Below, one piece after another: positions 1 to 9,279 of a stretch of 64,000 nt of DNA (position 1 is the first letter of the stretch; each line of letters opens with the position of its first letter). Below the pieces are notes generated by a model that did no database searches, was not told the DNA's origin, and worked only from the letters and a program-made list of their open reading frames with translations. The translations under genes and the position numbers were made by a program. The stretch lies in assembly GCA_002709565.1 (NCBI GenBank), contig PAPY01000022.1, positions 49,946-113,945 on the forward strand. The letters are read 5' to 3'. Source of the DNA: Legionellales bacterium. GTDB lineage: Bacteria > Pseudomonadota > Gammaproteobacteria > UBA1113.

Positions 1-438
1 GTAGAATTTCGCGACTTCGCTGTTCTCAAGCTTTAATTTCAACGGCACAGGATCATAGCGGCGGGTTTGTTTACGCAGTCGTTGAAAGACAGCCAGTTCA
101 TGGGGAGAGATATCAACGAGCTTTTGCAGTTCAGTAATGGTTTCATCCACATTGGCAATTTGGCTGGGGATGAGCTCGAGGGTAAACACCGGCATATTCT
201 GGGCGATTAACACCCCGTTGCGATCATAGATAAGTCCGCGTTTGGGCGGAATAGGCAAAAAGGCCAGCTGGTTCTTTTTGGAGAGGGTTTGGTAGTGCTC
301 ATGTTCGATGATTTGCAGGTAGACGAGGCGGGCAAACAGGCACAAGCTCAAGAACAACACAACACCGCCCATAACAATGAGCCTAGTTACAAAAATTTTT
401 TTCTCGAGATTATGGTCTTTGAGAGTATGGTGTGCCAC
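1..438 (-). CDS. mrdA: Penicillin-binding protein 2 (N-terminal part, cut by window edge)
   Basis: Peptidoglycan transpeptidase of the elongation (Rod) complex, anchored in the inner membrane. Only about 146 N-terminal residues lie in the window. The translation shows a short cytoplasmic tail, one hydrophobic segment (about residues 19-36), then the family pattern YLQIIEHEHYQTLSKKN and RGLIYDRNG (PBP dimerisation domain). The catalytic domain lies off the left edge. No ATG is available in the right place; GTG at 438 gives an N-terminus of the expected length with a weak GGA upstream, so I chose it. In many gammaproteobacteria mrdA follows rlmH directly; here about 6.3 kb of accessory DNA separates them, so this gene must have its own promoter or read through the island. 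Confidence 0.9.
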   Translation of the reverse strand, partial: MAHHTLKDHNLEKKIFVTRLIVMGGVVLFLSLCLFARLVYLQIIEHEHYQTLSKKNQLAFLPIPPKRGLIYDRNGVLIAQNMPVFTLELIPSQIANVDETITELQKLVDISPHELAVFQRLRKQTRRYDPVPLKLKLENSEVAKFY

Positions 439-938
439 CGATCCGTCCAGCTGTAAAAAGCTACATACTACCACATTTAGAGTTAAGTTCGATAAGGGAG
501 CACTATATTTTGCGCTCAGGCTTGGCTGTTCTCATTTTGTCCCCCTGTGGAAAATTATTCTGTAACCCCCTGATTTAGCGGGATTTCCCAAAAAAAGTCC
601 CTGGTCGCATATTGACTTGCTTGACTCATGGTGCTAAAACTACAAGTCCACAAGGAGAATGTGGTTACCCGAAAGTTGTCAATACATTATACAACAGCCT
701 TAGTGGCAACTGGCGGGACTGAGAGGGCCTGAATTCGTACGCGAGTATGAAGACATCCCAACGTTGTAGCCGTGGCTACGCAACATGCATGAACGATTGC
801 AAAGGATTGATAATTGTTCTGTTGGCAGTGGATTGCCATCACACTATCTTTCCTATCGTGCTATTGTGTATTCCGTCTACCTAGGGACGCTTCACCGCTG
901 AATTCAGTAGAAAAAACTTTTGTTGCTGGAGAAAAGCT
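439..938. other. Intergenic region between divergent mrdA and Sel1 gene
   Basis: About 500 bases between two divergently transcribed genes. I see no convincing ORF; short reading frames here have no ribosome-binding site or recognisable product. The region should hold the promoters of mrdA (leftwards) and of the Sel1 gene (rightwards). I could not identify a well-spaced sigma-70 hexamer pair in either direction. A GGAGA ribosome-binding site lies at about 928-932, just before the Sel1-gene start. Confidence 0.5.
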
Positions 939-2045
939 ATGGATGGTGAAGTCCGTCGTAAACACTATCGTCCGCTATACAAACATGTACGTATAGGTTC
1001 ACATGAATACGCAATTTTAGACAAAGATCTCGCCCAAGAGCGAGCTGAGAATCACTTAAACGCTGCACTGCGTTGCCTGGATGCACCGGCATCCGCTGAG
1101 AAACAATTGTATATCGACCGGGAATTGGCCTTTGCCACGGATTTTGGCTGCAAAGATGCGCCTTATCTGTTGGCATTACGGATCTTGGATTGTGATGTCG
1201 AGACGCAATTTTTATTCGATGAAGCCGTGGTATTTTTGAAGTTGGCTGCAGAGCGTGGCAATACCGAAGCGGCTTATTGTATTGCTTGCAGTTATGCAGG
1301 CACTGGCAAATTTCGTGATATTGAAGATGCGGGTTCGCAGTATTTTGGGAGTTTGGATGGCAAACGCCGAGCGCGATTAGCTGAGCAATATTTCGGGATG
1401 GCTGTCCAAGCTAATCACTCCCAAGCTATTGAAGACTTAATCATTGCTTATGCTTATGGCCGTGGTTTCATCCAAAAGAGCGCTGACAAGTTTGTCCGTT
1501 TGTGTGAGCAGCAAATTTGCTATGGTAACCAAGCGGTTGCATTGGGCTATGGTGCTTGGCTAGCAGGTATGACTGTTGATGGCAATGATCCATTGCCCGA
1601 TGCTATCACGTTAAGACAAGATCCCATGAAGGCTTTGGATTGTTTATTATATTCTTCCCGTGGTGATAACATCAGTTTGGCGCAACATGCGTTGCAGTTG
1701 ATTTGTTGTGGTATGCAACGGGGGGTCTGGCCGGAGTCAACCCACGGTCGTCTACGGCGTGAGCTAAAACGCGAAGTCAAAAACGAACATCAACTGTTAG
1801 GACTGTATTGTGCTTGGTATTCGATTGCTATCGATAATCGCCCTAGAACGCCAAAAATGATGGAAGCTTATCAGTTGACGCAGTTAGCGGGATTGTTTGA
1901 AGCGGATGACGAGTTTGCCATAAGTTGTTTAGATACAGCGGTATTTGGCGAGCATGATGGGATCAGCAATATCGCCAAAAATATACTGGCCCATAGCTAT
2001 GGCAAACATCTCATGGATGAGGATGATTTTTTATTGGCGAAATGA
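939..2045 (+). CDS. Sel1-like (SLR/TPR-type) repeat protein
   Basis: 368-aa soluble protein with no signal peptide. From about residue 55 to the end it is built of helix pairs of the Sel1-like kind: blocks such as AVVFLKLAAERGNTEAAYC, AEQYFGMAVQANHSQAIED and later weaker copies, with small residues at the helix contacts. Sel1-like repeats are protein-interaction scaffolds; in Legionella several such proteins help host entry or vacuole trafficking, but a host role here is only inference. The ATG at 939 has GGAGA seven bases upstream. The 3' end overlaps the convergent coiled-coil gene by 15 bases. The gene lies in the island between mrdA and rlmH, and I cannot assign a specific function. Confidence 0.7.
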   Translation: MDGEVRRKHYRPLYKHVRIGSHEYAILDKDLAQERAENHLNAALRCLDAPASAEKQLYIDRELAFATDFGCKDAPYLLALRILDCDVETQFLFDEAVVFLKLAAERGNTEAAYCIACSYAGTGKFRDIEDAGSQYFGSLDGKRRARLAEQYFGMAVQANHSQAIEDLIIAYAYGRGFIQKSADKFVRLCEQQICYGNQAVALGYGAWLAGMTVDGNDPLPDAITLRQDPMKALDCLLYSSRGDNISLAQHALQLICCGMQRGVWPESTHGRLRRELKREVKNEHQLLGLYCAWYSIAIDNRPRTPKMMEAYQLTQLAGLFEADDEFAISCLDTAVFGEHDGISNIAKNILAHSYGKHLMDEDDFLLAK

Positions 2046-5000
2046 GGCAGTAATCGACTGTCTCTGAATCTCAGTAAATTCACTGGGGTCGTCCAATGGG
2101 AACGCCAACTCAACTTTCTCCGAGCTATACCAATGCTTGCGCGGGCTATATTGCTTGTGCAACCGCTTTATTTGTTTGTAGTAACCGCGATAATCTTCTT
2201 CTGTTGTCACTGCCATACTCAATGCTCCACAGACGGTCAGAGCACTGATGGTATCGGTGTAGAACTCATCGGCTTGTTGTTGCCCGCTTATCTGTTGTAA
2301 TAGCTGCTCTAGACGGCGACACAAAATTGTTTCGATAAATTGATAAGCTGGGGTTTTAAGCGGGGATTGACTGCTCAGGGGTTGATTTAAATAACGACCT
2401 TTAAGTTCATGAATGAGGCCAGCAATGTCTGTCATGAATGTGGATTGTTGTTCGAGGTTGCAAGTACTCAGATAGAGAATACGCAATAAAGCCAGTGAGC
2501 CATCATCTTCTTGGGTTACAGCAGCGTCCAAGTGCTGAGAGCAAGCATGATGAAGGATATCTTGAAATCGTTCATTAACGTAGAGCGCGAAGCTTTGTTG
2601 ATGTCGCTCAAGCCGCAGGCCTTCATTACGAATTTTGATCAAGGCAAACCCTGTGCGTTTGCAATGACTGTGGGCGGATTGAATCGATGTTATTTCAGCG
2701 CCAACATGTTTAGCTTTTTGAGCTAATGAGGGTGATAGTTGGGGTGGTGGTGCCAATGCGTGTGAAATGCGGCTCAGTAATGCTTGGGCTTCCCTTATTC
2801 TATGTTGGTAGTCTTGGCACTGTTGCTGATAATGTCGATGGGTTTTAGCGAGTTGTTGGTTAAACTTAGTATAAGGCAGGCTGTCGGCAACGAGAGATTC
2901 AAGCTGTGCCAGCGATTCCTGCAAGGTGATGAGCTGGGCAAGTAGGGTTTCTTCGGTTGTAGTAATGATCGCGTTTAATTGCTGATATTGTGTGATCAAT
3001 CCGGCGTGGTGCTGGGGAGATAATAATTGATTATTTTGGCACAGTTGGTCCAGCTCATCAGCTATTCGTTGTTGCTCTCGGCCATACTCCGCAATACTAT
3101 CACGAAAGTAACTATCCGCCTCATCCATCGCGGCATCACCCATGGTTAAAGTGTTACCGACTTTTAATTGATGTATAAAGCTATTATCACGACTAGGATC
3201 CAAGTTTGGAATATCAATGGTTTGCCACTGTGGCGATAGCATTTTTAGTAACTGGTTTTGTTGTTGAATGTCTTGCTTTAACCTGTCTTTCGTTTGTCGT
3301 GCATGACTATGTTCTTTACGGCAACTGACGTGGTATTGCTGTTGTTGGCTTTTGATGGTTCGTTGTAGTGTATTGATCTGACTGGCTAAGGTGTTAAAAC
3401 GCTGATTAATATCCTGCTCACAGCGTTCGATGGCTTGGCACTGTTGTTGATAGGCTGCTTGTTGGGCTTGATGTTGATTGAGCTGGCTCATACAGTCTTC
3501 GAGTCCACGTTCAAGACGTTTAACAACGGTTTTAATCTGGCTATATCGCTGTTCTAGCCCATCAAGTTCCCGTTGCAGTTGTTGGTCATTCGCACTGATA
3601 GTGTCGTAATGGGCTTTTAGGCAGTCAAACGGCACACACGTTGCTGGGCGTTTTGCTGCATGCTGTTTTTTTAACGCATCATAGCGACGTTGAACTTGCT
3701 GGTAGAGTTCACTCTTGCCAATTTCTATACCGCAAAAGCGCCAGTGACTACTGATTAATCGGGGAAATCCGTATTTTCCTTTAAGAAAGCCTTTGTAGAT
3801 ATACATACACTCAGATTCATCCATGGCATAGGCTAAGGCATGGATGAGTTTTAAGGCGTGGCTGTGCTTGATATCGAAGCGATCGGTTGAGCGTTTACTT
3901 CCATCCAAGCGTGGGCGCAAATATTTGTCCCGTAACCACCAGCGCATGGCAGCCATTTCACTGTAGTCTTCGAATGCTTGTTGGGTTTTTTTGACAAGAG
4001 GGTTTGCTGGCATGGTTACAGCATCACTATCTGCAAATGGATTGGGCGTTAAACCATCTGGGCAAAGTGCGTAGGCGAGCAAATCTTGATAATTTTGCCG
4101 GGTATTCAGTTCTGGTAACATAGCGGCAATTTGCTGACTTGTCATATTGGGGGCTGTTTTAGCCAGTAAACCATAACCGTAACGCAAAGGCGCTTGATGC
4201 AAGGTAATGGGGCCTATTTCAAATGCTTCTTGCGTGACAATAACGCCCGCTGTTTGCCAGTGACGAAAGGCTTCGCTGCACAGTCGCGCAAATTGTCCAA
4301 TAGGTCGTTGAATGGTTTGAGTATGCTGATATACCATGGGGGGAGCGCTACGCTGTGTATTGATCCCGTATTCGATATTAATGCAGTGTGTACTTTCGTG
4401 GTAATAAATACGCTTGATACACACCCTTACGCGCCGACTTTCCCCGCGGTTATCACAAATGTCATTCTGCAATAACCATTGCAGCACGATGGCAATGATA
4501 CTGGGATGATAGAGAGCCGCATTGATGATTTGTCGCTCTGTGCTCGTCAATGTTTGTATGTTGACTGCTAGATTTTGCTTACTCGCCGTCGTCCGTCGGT
4601 AATTAGGGATCCCTGGCGCTAGTTTTGTTACAGTGCCTGCAGCACCAAAATGGGGGCGAACGGGTAATAACTCACTGAACCATGGTTGCGTGTCTGCACC
4701 TTGGGTACCCTCATAAAATTCATATTCAACGACTAGCACATCTTGTGTTGGCATTGCCAGGGTGGTGATAACACTCGCATTGCCATACTGTTGCCAGGGT
4801 TGTGAGGTTTGCTGGAGAAAACGCATTTGATAGCGACGGTAGTGATCAGCGAACTCGGCTAATTCAGTTTGGACTGGCAAACTTGCGCGCACGGCATGGT
4901 GTAACAAACTGTCTTGGCGTTGAGTGCGTTTGGATGATTTGAGGCTTGGGGCTTTACGAGCTGCTCGCGTGCGGATTTTGCGGGCGGCTTTATGTTGTAC

Positions 5001-5144
5001 TACAACTTCCGGTGAATCAGTAGGCTCAAGGCTTGCAATACTTAGACGGTCTGGTAGAAAAAACTCATCGGCTGGGAGTGGTTTAGGGAGTTCTAAGCGC
5101 TCTGTGATGATGGCTACCGAAGACTGACTGGTAGGACGACCCAT
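2031..5144 (-). CDS. Large coiled-coil protein of unknown function (effector candidate)
   Basis: 1037-aa protein with no recognised enzymatic domain. Start chosen at ATG 5144, because AGGAA lies five bases upstream; the reading frame is open for 11 more codons upstream but without such a site. The first ~100 residues are basic and low complexity. Residues about 505-655 and 690-800 are rich in Gln, Leu and Glu with heptad-like spacing, so long coiled coils are likely. No signal peptide or membrane segment is visible. It is convergent with the Sel1 gene (15-base overlap) and lies in an island of other non-housekeeping genes. Large Gln-rich coiled-coil proteins of this sort are frequent among type IV secretion effectors of Legionella and relatives; that is analogy, not evidence of secretion. 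Confidence 0.65.
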   Translation of the reverse strand: MGRPTSQSSVAIITERLELPKPLPADEFFLPDRLSIASLEPTDSPEVVVQHKAARKIRTRAARKAPSLKSSKRTQRQDSLLHHAVRASLPVQTELAEFADHYRRYQMRFLQQTSQPWQQYGNASVITTLAMPTQDVLVVEYEFYEGTQGADTQPWFSELLPVRPHFGAAGTVTKLAPGIPNYRRTTASKQNLAVNIQTLTSTERQIINAALYHPSIIAIVLQWLLQNDICDNRGESRRVRVCIKRIYYHESTHCINIEYGINTQRSAPPMVYQHTQTIQRPIGQFARLCSEAFRHWQTAGVIVTQEAFEIGPITLHQAPLRYGYGLLAKTAPNMTSQQIAAMLPELNTRQNYQDLLAYALCPDGLTPNPFADSDAVTMPANPLVKKTQQAFEDYSEMAAMRWWLRDKYLRPRLDGSKRSTDRFDIKHSHALKLIHALAYAMDESECMYIYKGFLKGKYGFPRLISSHWRFCGIEIGKSELYQQVQRRYDALKKQHAAKRPATCVPFDCLKAHYDTISANDQQLQRELDGLEQRYSQIKTVVKRLERGLEDCMSQLNQHQAQQAAYQQQCQAIERCEQDINQRFNTLASQINTLQRTIKSQQQQYHVSCRKEHSHARQTKDRLKQDIQQQNQLLKMLSPQWQTIDIPNLDPSRDNSFIHQLKVGNTLTMGDAAMDEADSYFRDSIAEYGREQQRIADELDQLCQNNQLLSPQHHAGLITQYQQLNAIITTTEETLLAQLITLQESLAQLESLVADSLPYTKFNQQLAKTHRHYQQQCQDYQHRIREAQALLSRISHALAPPPQLSPSLAQKAKHVGAEITSIQSAHSHCKRTGFALIKIRNEGLRLERHQQSFALYVNERFQDILHHACSQHLDAAVTQEDDGSLALLRILYLSTCNLEQQSTFMTDIAGLIHELKGRYLNQPLSSQSPLKTPAYQFIETILCRRLEQLLQQISGQQQADEFYTDTISALTVCGALSMAVTTEEDYRGYYKQIKRLHKQYSPRKHWYSSEKVELAFPLDDPSEFTEIQRQSITASFRQ

Positions 5145-5238
5145 AGTGATTCCTATGTTTATTATCAATGCAAACAATAATTGGTATTAAATACATTAAT
5201 AGATATAAAGTCAATGGTTTAACATAGCGTTTTTTTGC

Positions 5239-5267
5239 TTGACTGATCTCATAGCGATATTGATAAT
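5239..5267 (+). promoter_or_regulatory. Predicted sigma-70 promoter of the 157-aa gene
   Basis: TTGACT (5239-5244), 17-base spacer, GATAAT (5262-5267). The downstream gene starts at 5342. The spacing and both hexamers are close to consensus. Confidence 0.6.
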
Positions 5268-5341
5268 GCTATCTAGTTTTTAGCAGATAGAAATAGAGCG
5301 TTAGGTTGTCTATCTGCCGAGTAAATAAAAAGAGCGTTGAT

Positions 5342-5815
5342 ATGAGTTTTTTTTCTAGTGACACATTTGGTTTAGCAAATCTAAGGCGTGAGATGGAAGC
5401 AGAATTTGAGGCGAGACAAGCGCGTCTGGCAAGCCTTGTTAAAAAGCTTGAATCGATTAAATTAACGATTGAAATGCTGTTGGAGTACAGCACAAAGTAT
5501 CGAGAAATTCATCCAATAGTTACTCATATAAAATTATTAATGCGTAGCACGGACTTATATTTATTCGAAGCGCAGGCTGAGTTTCGTAATGATCCACAAA
5601 CGTGGTATCTGAAACCCTGCAGCGGGGATGAAATTGATTGGTTTTTCTCTGTTCGAGAGAAACTGAACAAAGCATTTTCTGAAGCCAGTGCCCATGAGCC
5701 TCGGTGCCGGTCTATTTTTCAACATTGTTTTCCTAGTACGCCGTTGATGGAGGTAGCCCCACAAGATGTTAAGGAACAAAATACTCGGGCTTTTCGCAGG
5801 AGATCATTGGGCTGA
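5342..5815 (+). CDS. Small coiled-coil protein of unknown function
   Basis: 157-aa protein starting at ATG 5342, preceded by AAGAG at a suitable distance; the frame is open 12 codons further upstream, without a better start. Residues about 10-60 form a charged amphipathic helix (repeated Arg/Glu/Leu, likely coiled coil). The rest is helical with no known motif, and the C-terminus is basic (RAFRRRSLG). No signal peptide. A strong predicted promoter lies 75 bases upstream. I do not recognise a family. It belongs to the accessory island between mrdA and rlmH. Confidence 0.5.
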   Translation: MSFFSSDTFGLANLRREMEAEFEARQARLASLVKKLESIKLTIEMLLEYSTKYREIHPIVTHIKLLMRSTDLYLFEAQAEFRNDPQTWYLKPCSGDEIDWFFSVREKLNKAFSEASAHEPRCRSIFQHCFPSTPLMEVAPQDVKEQNTRAFRRRSLG

Positions 5816-5827
5816 TTTGCACTATGG

Positions 5828-6684
5828 TTAGGTTAGTTCAGTATCTAATCTGGCCAAGTACCACGGTAGGGGATAACTGGTTACCTTATCAAGTTGTCTG
5901 ATCTCGTTTTGTTTCCCCAAAATGATCCCATTGGGGTATTTTTGGATTTGTTTCAGATCCTTTGGTCTCAATTGTTGGGTCCATTTTATTTCAACAGGCC
6001 AAAATTTATTCTTATAGGTATAGGCAATATCAACCTCCCCCTCTGCTTTGATGTAGTAGGTGTCATAGTAGCGGTTATAGTGGTTGGCAGCACTTGCTTC
6101 AACCAAATATGAGGCAATTTGGGTATCGTTAATACTGGGGAGCAATTGTTCTTTGTAAGGTTTCGACATGGATTTAACCATGAGTAAATAGCGTGATAGA
6201 TAAAAGGATCGGTGAACATTAGTTTGCGAGCTTTCTTCGCTGCACCTGTGAGCTTGTCTTCAAGTAACGCTTGTTGAATAAATATGGCATCCATTGACTG
6301 CAGTAATTCAGCATATTCTACAATCGTGCCATGGTGTTCAATAGCAAAATCTTTAGCTAAAGCAGTCCAAGTAATTTGGCTGTTTAAGCGCTTAATCATT
6401 GCTGTGAAAAACTCTCTGCAATGGTGGTCGCTTTTGCCATGCTTAATGACATCGCCTCGGATCCAATCAGCATAGGTATCTAGAGTTGCTTTTGCAATTT
6501 CACCATCTTTAGCGAGATCATTCATCGCTGTTAAATAGCCGCCGTGAAGTAGGTAATTGCTGAATTGTTCATAAAGTATTTGTAATAGTGATTTACTGGG
6601 CTCTGTTTCTAGGAGCTTTGCATCTAAGTTTTTGACGGAATTAGTCAATTTCACAAATTCATAATTAGAGTAGTCTATTTTCAA
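5828..6684 (-). pseudogene. Broken AAA ATPase of the DUF4143/COG1373 type
   Basis: Two overlapping minus-strand frames make up the C-terminal part of one protein. Frame A (from 6684) carries the central region with a winged-helix-like segment (about KDFAIEHHGTIVEYAELLQ) and ends its sensible part at YHAIYSWLNP. Frame B (from about 6170 to 5828) continues it with a nuclease-like C-terminus holding GEVDIAY ... PVEIKW, a D...ExK pattern. The switch lies near 6165-6175, consistent with a one-base indel. The N-terminal AAA domain with the P-loop is missing: rlmH begins right behind. So the gene is both truncated and frameshifted. Intact relatives are ATPases with a DNA-binding and a nuclease-like part, of unclear role. 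Confidence 0.7.
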
Positions 6685-6699
6685 TGTTTAATCAATGGA

Positions 6700-6743
6700 T
6701 TCTGCGAAACTTAGGCAATGAGTTTTGCGAAACATCAGCGATG
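6700..6743. repeat. Short direct repeat before the broken ATPase
   Basis: Two imperfect 21-base units with a 23-base period (6700-6720 and 6723-6743), sharing TTYTGCGAAAC and ending in RATG, about 16 of 21 identical. They lie between the rlmH stop codon (slightly overlapping it) and the ATPase remnant, i.e. on the upstream side of the ATPase. They may be a regulatory or recognition site of the former element. Confidence 0.45.
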
Positions 6744-7202
6744 ATAAGGATGGCCCGCTAAGATGCTCCAGGCGCGGTAGAGTTGCTCGGCGACCACGAT
6801 GCGGACCAGAGGATGGGGCAAGGTCAGAGCAGATAATGACCAGCGTTGATTAGCTCGGGCGAGGCAGGCCGGGGCCAAGCCTTCAGGGCCACCAATGAGC
6901 AAGCTGACATCGATGCTATTATCACGCCAATCAGCAAGCTGCTCGGCCAATTGCTCGGTGCTCCAGGGCTTGCCATCCACCGTGAGGGCAATGACGTGGT
7001 GGTGGGGTGGAATGTGGCTTAAGGCAAGCTCGCCTTCTTTCGCGGTTAATTGCTCGATATTGGCACCTTTGCCCCGCTTGCCCGCCGGGAGCTCGATGAG
7101 TTGTAGGGTAAAAGGATGGGGGAGTCGTTTCGCATATTCCTCAAAGCCTGCCATGACCCAGGAGGGCATGGACTTGCCCACCGCAATCAGTTGCAGGTTC
7201 AC
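6735..7202 (-). CDS. rlmH: 23S rRNA pseudouridine-1915 N3-methyltransferase
   Basis: 155-aa SPOUT methyltransferase, the usual length. It methylates pseudouridine 1915 of 23S rRNA in assembled 70S ribosomes with S-adenosylmethionine. The knot motifs are visible: LLIGGPEGL for cofactor binding and the conserved C-terminal tail [18 protein letters not shown] ending in HPYHR. The start is GTG at 7202, overlapping the rsfS stop by four bases (GTGA), so the two are translationally coupled. It is the last housekeeping gene of the operon before the accessory island. Confidence 0.95.
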   Translation of the reverse strand: MNLQLIAVGKSMPSWVMAGFEEYAKRLPHPFTLQLIELPAGKRGKGANIEQLTAKEGELALSHIPPHHHVIALTVDGKPWSTEQLAEQLADWRDNSIDVSLLIGGPEGLAPACLARANQRWSLSALTLPHPLVRIVVAEQLYRAWSILAGHPYHR

Positions 7203-7549
7203 GAGGCTTCTTCTTCGTCCACGAGTTCACTGCTGCCCCAGAGTTTCTCGAGGTTATAAAAATCTCGGATCTTAGGCTGCATGATATGGACGATAATATC
7301 GCCTAAATCCACTAAGACCCATTCACCCGTGTCTTCTCCCTCAACCCCCATGGGCTGGTGGCCGGCATGTTTGGCTTTCTCGACGACATTTTTGGCGATG
7401 GATTTCACGTGACGGTCAGAACTACCGCTGCAAATCACCATGTAGTCGGTGATGCTGGTGAGTTTTCGGACGTCAAGTAGGGTAATATCGATGGCTTTTA
7501 GGTCTTCTAGGGCCTCATTCACCAGGGTTTTCATTGTTTCTGTGTTCAT
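7199..7549 (-). CDS. rsfS: Ribosomal silencing factor RsfS
   Basis: 116-aa protein of the RsfS/Iojap family, which binds ribosomal protein uL14 and blocks joining of the two subunits when nutrients are scarce. The family core is visible: [34 protein letters not shown] and [20 protein letters not shown]. The start ATG overlaps the nadD stop (ATGA) and its stop overlaps the rlmH start. The order nadD-rsfS-rlmH is conserved in many bacteria and supports the call. Confidence 0.95.
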   Translation of the reverse strand: MNTETMKTLVNEALEDLKAIDITLLDVRKLTSITDYMVICSGSSDRHVKSIAKNVVEKAKHAGHQPMGVEGEDTGEWVLVDLGDIIVHIMQPKIRDFYNLEKLWGSSELVDEEEAS

Positions 7550-8187
7550 AATCCACTGTATAAATTGTGTTGTTGTATATAATCCAGCACGTTGTCTGGG
7601 AGCAAGTAACGGGCACTGTAACCAGCTTGAATTAGACCGCGGATAGTGGTTGCAGCAATATCCAGGGCGCTAATGGTCTGTAGGTATACATAGCCTGCGC
7701 TATTTTCGTGCAAGCCTTCCGGATAGTCAAGCTGATGTTGGCGTAAAATCCGGGTTATTGCTGGATTAGGATCAAAAGTCACCCCTGGGCGGGTGGCGAC
7801 GATGATATGGCTAAGACTCAATAGCTCTTCCCAGCGGTGCCAATCGTCTAATTTCAAAAAAGCATCACTGCCCACGATCATGCACAGTGGGGTATCAATC
7901 TCCTGGCGTAAACTCTCCAGGGTATCCACCATGTAAGAGGGACCATCACGACGGATTTCTCGGTCATCACAAATCAGTGTTGGTTCATCTTGGATGGCAA
8001 GTGTTAACATTGCCAAGCGTTGTTCGGGCGTTGCTTCTAGGCCATTTTTGTGGACCGGATTATGACAAGGCACTAAACGCACGGAGTCTAGACGCAAAAT
8101 TTGTTGGATCTCAAGTGCTAAACGTAGATGACCAAAGTGGATTGGATCAAAAGTACCACCCAGGATCCCAATAGTTTGTTGACTCAT
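7546..8187 (-). CDS. nadD: Nicotinate-nucleotide adenylyltransferase
   Basis: 213-aa enzyme that joins nicotinate mononucleotide and ATP to give deamido-NAD in NAD synthesis; cytoplasmic. Nucleotidyltransferase motifs are present: [12 protein letters not shown] (the HxGH box) near the N-terminus and the C-terminal [10 protein letters not shown] corresponding to the (S/T)xxxR box. Its start codon shares one base with the holA stop (TAATG), showing tight coupling, and rsfS follows with a four-base overlap. Confidence 0.95.
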   Translation of the reverse strand: MSQQTIGILGGTFDPIHFGHLRLALEIQQILRLDSVRLVPCHNPVHKNGLEATPEQRLAMLTLAIQDEPTLICDDREIRRDGPSYMVDTLESLRQEIDTPLCMIVGSDAFLKLDDWHRWEELLSLSHIIVATRPGVTFDPNPAITRILRQHQLDYPEGLHENSAGYVYLQTISALDIAATTIRGLIQAGYSARYLLPDNVLDYIQQHNLYSGL

Positions 8188-9185
8188 TAACGTGCCACCT
8201 TAAACAGTAATGCTTTCATCGCAGCCCAAGGCTCACCAGGGGCCAGTCCCTTAATTATAGGATCAATTTTGGCTGCTTGGTGCAAGTACTGTTGCCACTG
8301 TTTGGCAGTGCGGCGAGTGAGTGCTGTTTGCATGATGGGTTTGCGTTTTTGCCACACCTTAAATTGCTGTAATACTTGTCCAACATTATTACCCGGTAGT
8401 GTCAGTGCCATTTGATACAGTTGTCGAAGTTCCCGGGTTAGGGCCCACAATAAGAGGATGCATTCACCACCCTGGTGTTTGACATCAGCAAGTATTTGCA
8501 GTGCTTTCTCACACTGACCACTCAATGCGGTATCCACTAGGGTAAAAATATCATATCGGCTATTGTGGTGGATGCTTGCTTCCACATCGGCGAGGGTGAT
8601 GAGCTGGTCACCGTAACACAGGGCGAGTTTTTCGATCTCTTGGGCGCCGGCGAGTAGATTGCCTTCCACGTGTTGCGCTAAATACTGTAATGCTTTGGGT
8701 TCGCAATGAAGGCCCGCATTTTGTGCCCGAAGCTGTAACCATTGGGGTAATTGATGGGTCGGTACCGGCCAGGTTTGTAGAAAGACACCGGCTTTTTCGC
8801 ACTGGGTTAACCATTTGCTCTTTACTGTGCTACCTTCTAACTTGTTGCAAATGAGCAGGGTGACAGTATCTTCAGGTAGGTGTTGGCAATAGGCTTGCAG
8901 GGCTTTTGCGCCAGCAGTGCCAGGCTTGCCGCTTGGTAAGCGCAGTTCAATAATTTTTTTCTCAGCGAATAGGGATAAGCTTTGTGCGCTTACAGTGAGT
9001 TGGTCCCATTTGAAGTGATTATTGATGTGATGCACTTCACGCTCGGTGAAGCCCTGTTGAATCGCCGTCTTGCGAATGGCGGCAACAGTTTCTTCCACCA
9101 ATAATGCCTCTTCGCCGCTGATGATATAGAAGGGGGCGAGGGGCTGTTGTAAATGGGTGGTGAGCTGTTCATGGCGTAATTTCAT
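8187..9185 (-). CDS. holA: DNA polymerase III delta subunit
   Basis: 332-aa clamp-loader subunit that opens the beta sliding clamp ring. Length and sequence fit the HolA family: an N-terminal RecA-like non-ATP-binding fold (start LRHEQLTTHLQQPLAPFYIISGE, shown here only in part by YIISGEEALL), the LLICNKLEG region in the middle and the C-terminal helical collar domain. It lies upstream of nadD as in E. coli. In E. coli lptE precedes it directly; here a sulfotransferase gene on the opposite strand has come between them, so holA needs its own promoter in or near 9186-9279. Confidence 0.92.
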   Translation of the reverse strand: MKLRHEQLTTHLQQPLAPFYIISGEEALLVEETVAAIRKTAIQQGFTEREVHHINNHFKWDQLTVSAQSLSLFAEKKIIELRLPSGKPGTAGAKALQAYCQHLPEDTVTLLICNKLEGSTVKSKWLTQCEKAGVFLQTWPVPTHQLPQWLQLRAQNAGLHCEPKALQYLAQHVEGNLLAGAQEIEKLALCYGDQLITLADVEASIHHNSRYDIFTLVDTALSGQCEKALQILADVKHQGGECILLLWALTRELRQLYQMALTLPGNNVGQVLQQFKVWQKRKPIMQTALTRRTAKQWQQYLHQAAKIDPIIKGLAPGEPWAAMKALLFKVAR

Positions 9186-9279
9186 AGGGGAAGGTTACCA
9201 CAGGCGCGCGGACTCGACTACACTTGTACTGAATAGCTCAGGATGAGCTGACTTAAAAATAGACAGCTCGGAGTGTCGC

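Noticed and set aside
377..996. Two short plus-strand reading frames (62 and 60 codons) upstream of the Sel1 gene
   Set aside because: No ribosome-binding site, odd composition, and overlap with the mrdA start or Sel1 gene.
7887..8174. 95-codon frame opposite nadD
   Set aside because: Antisense shadow of a well-supported gene.
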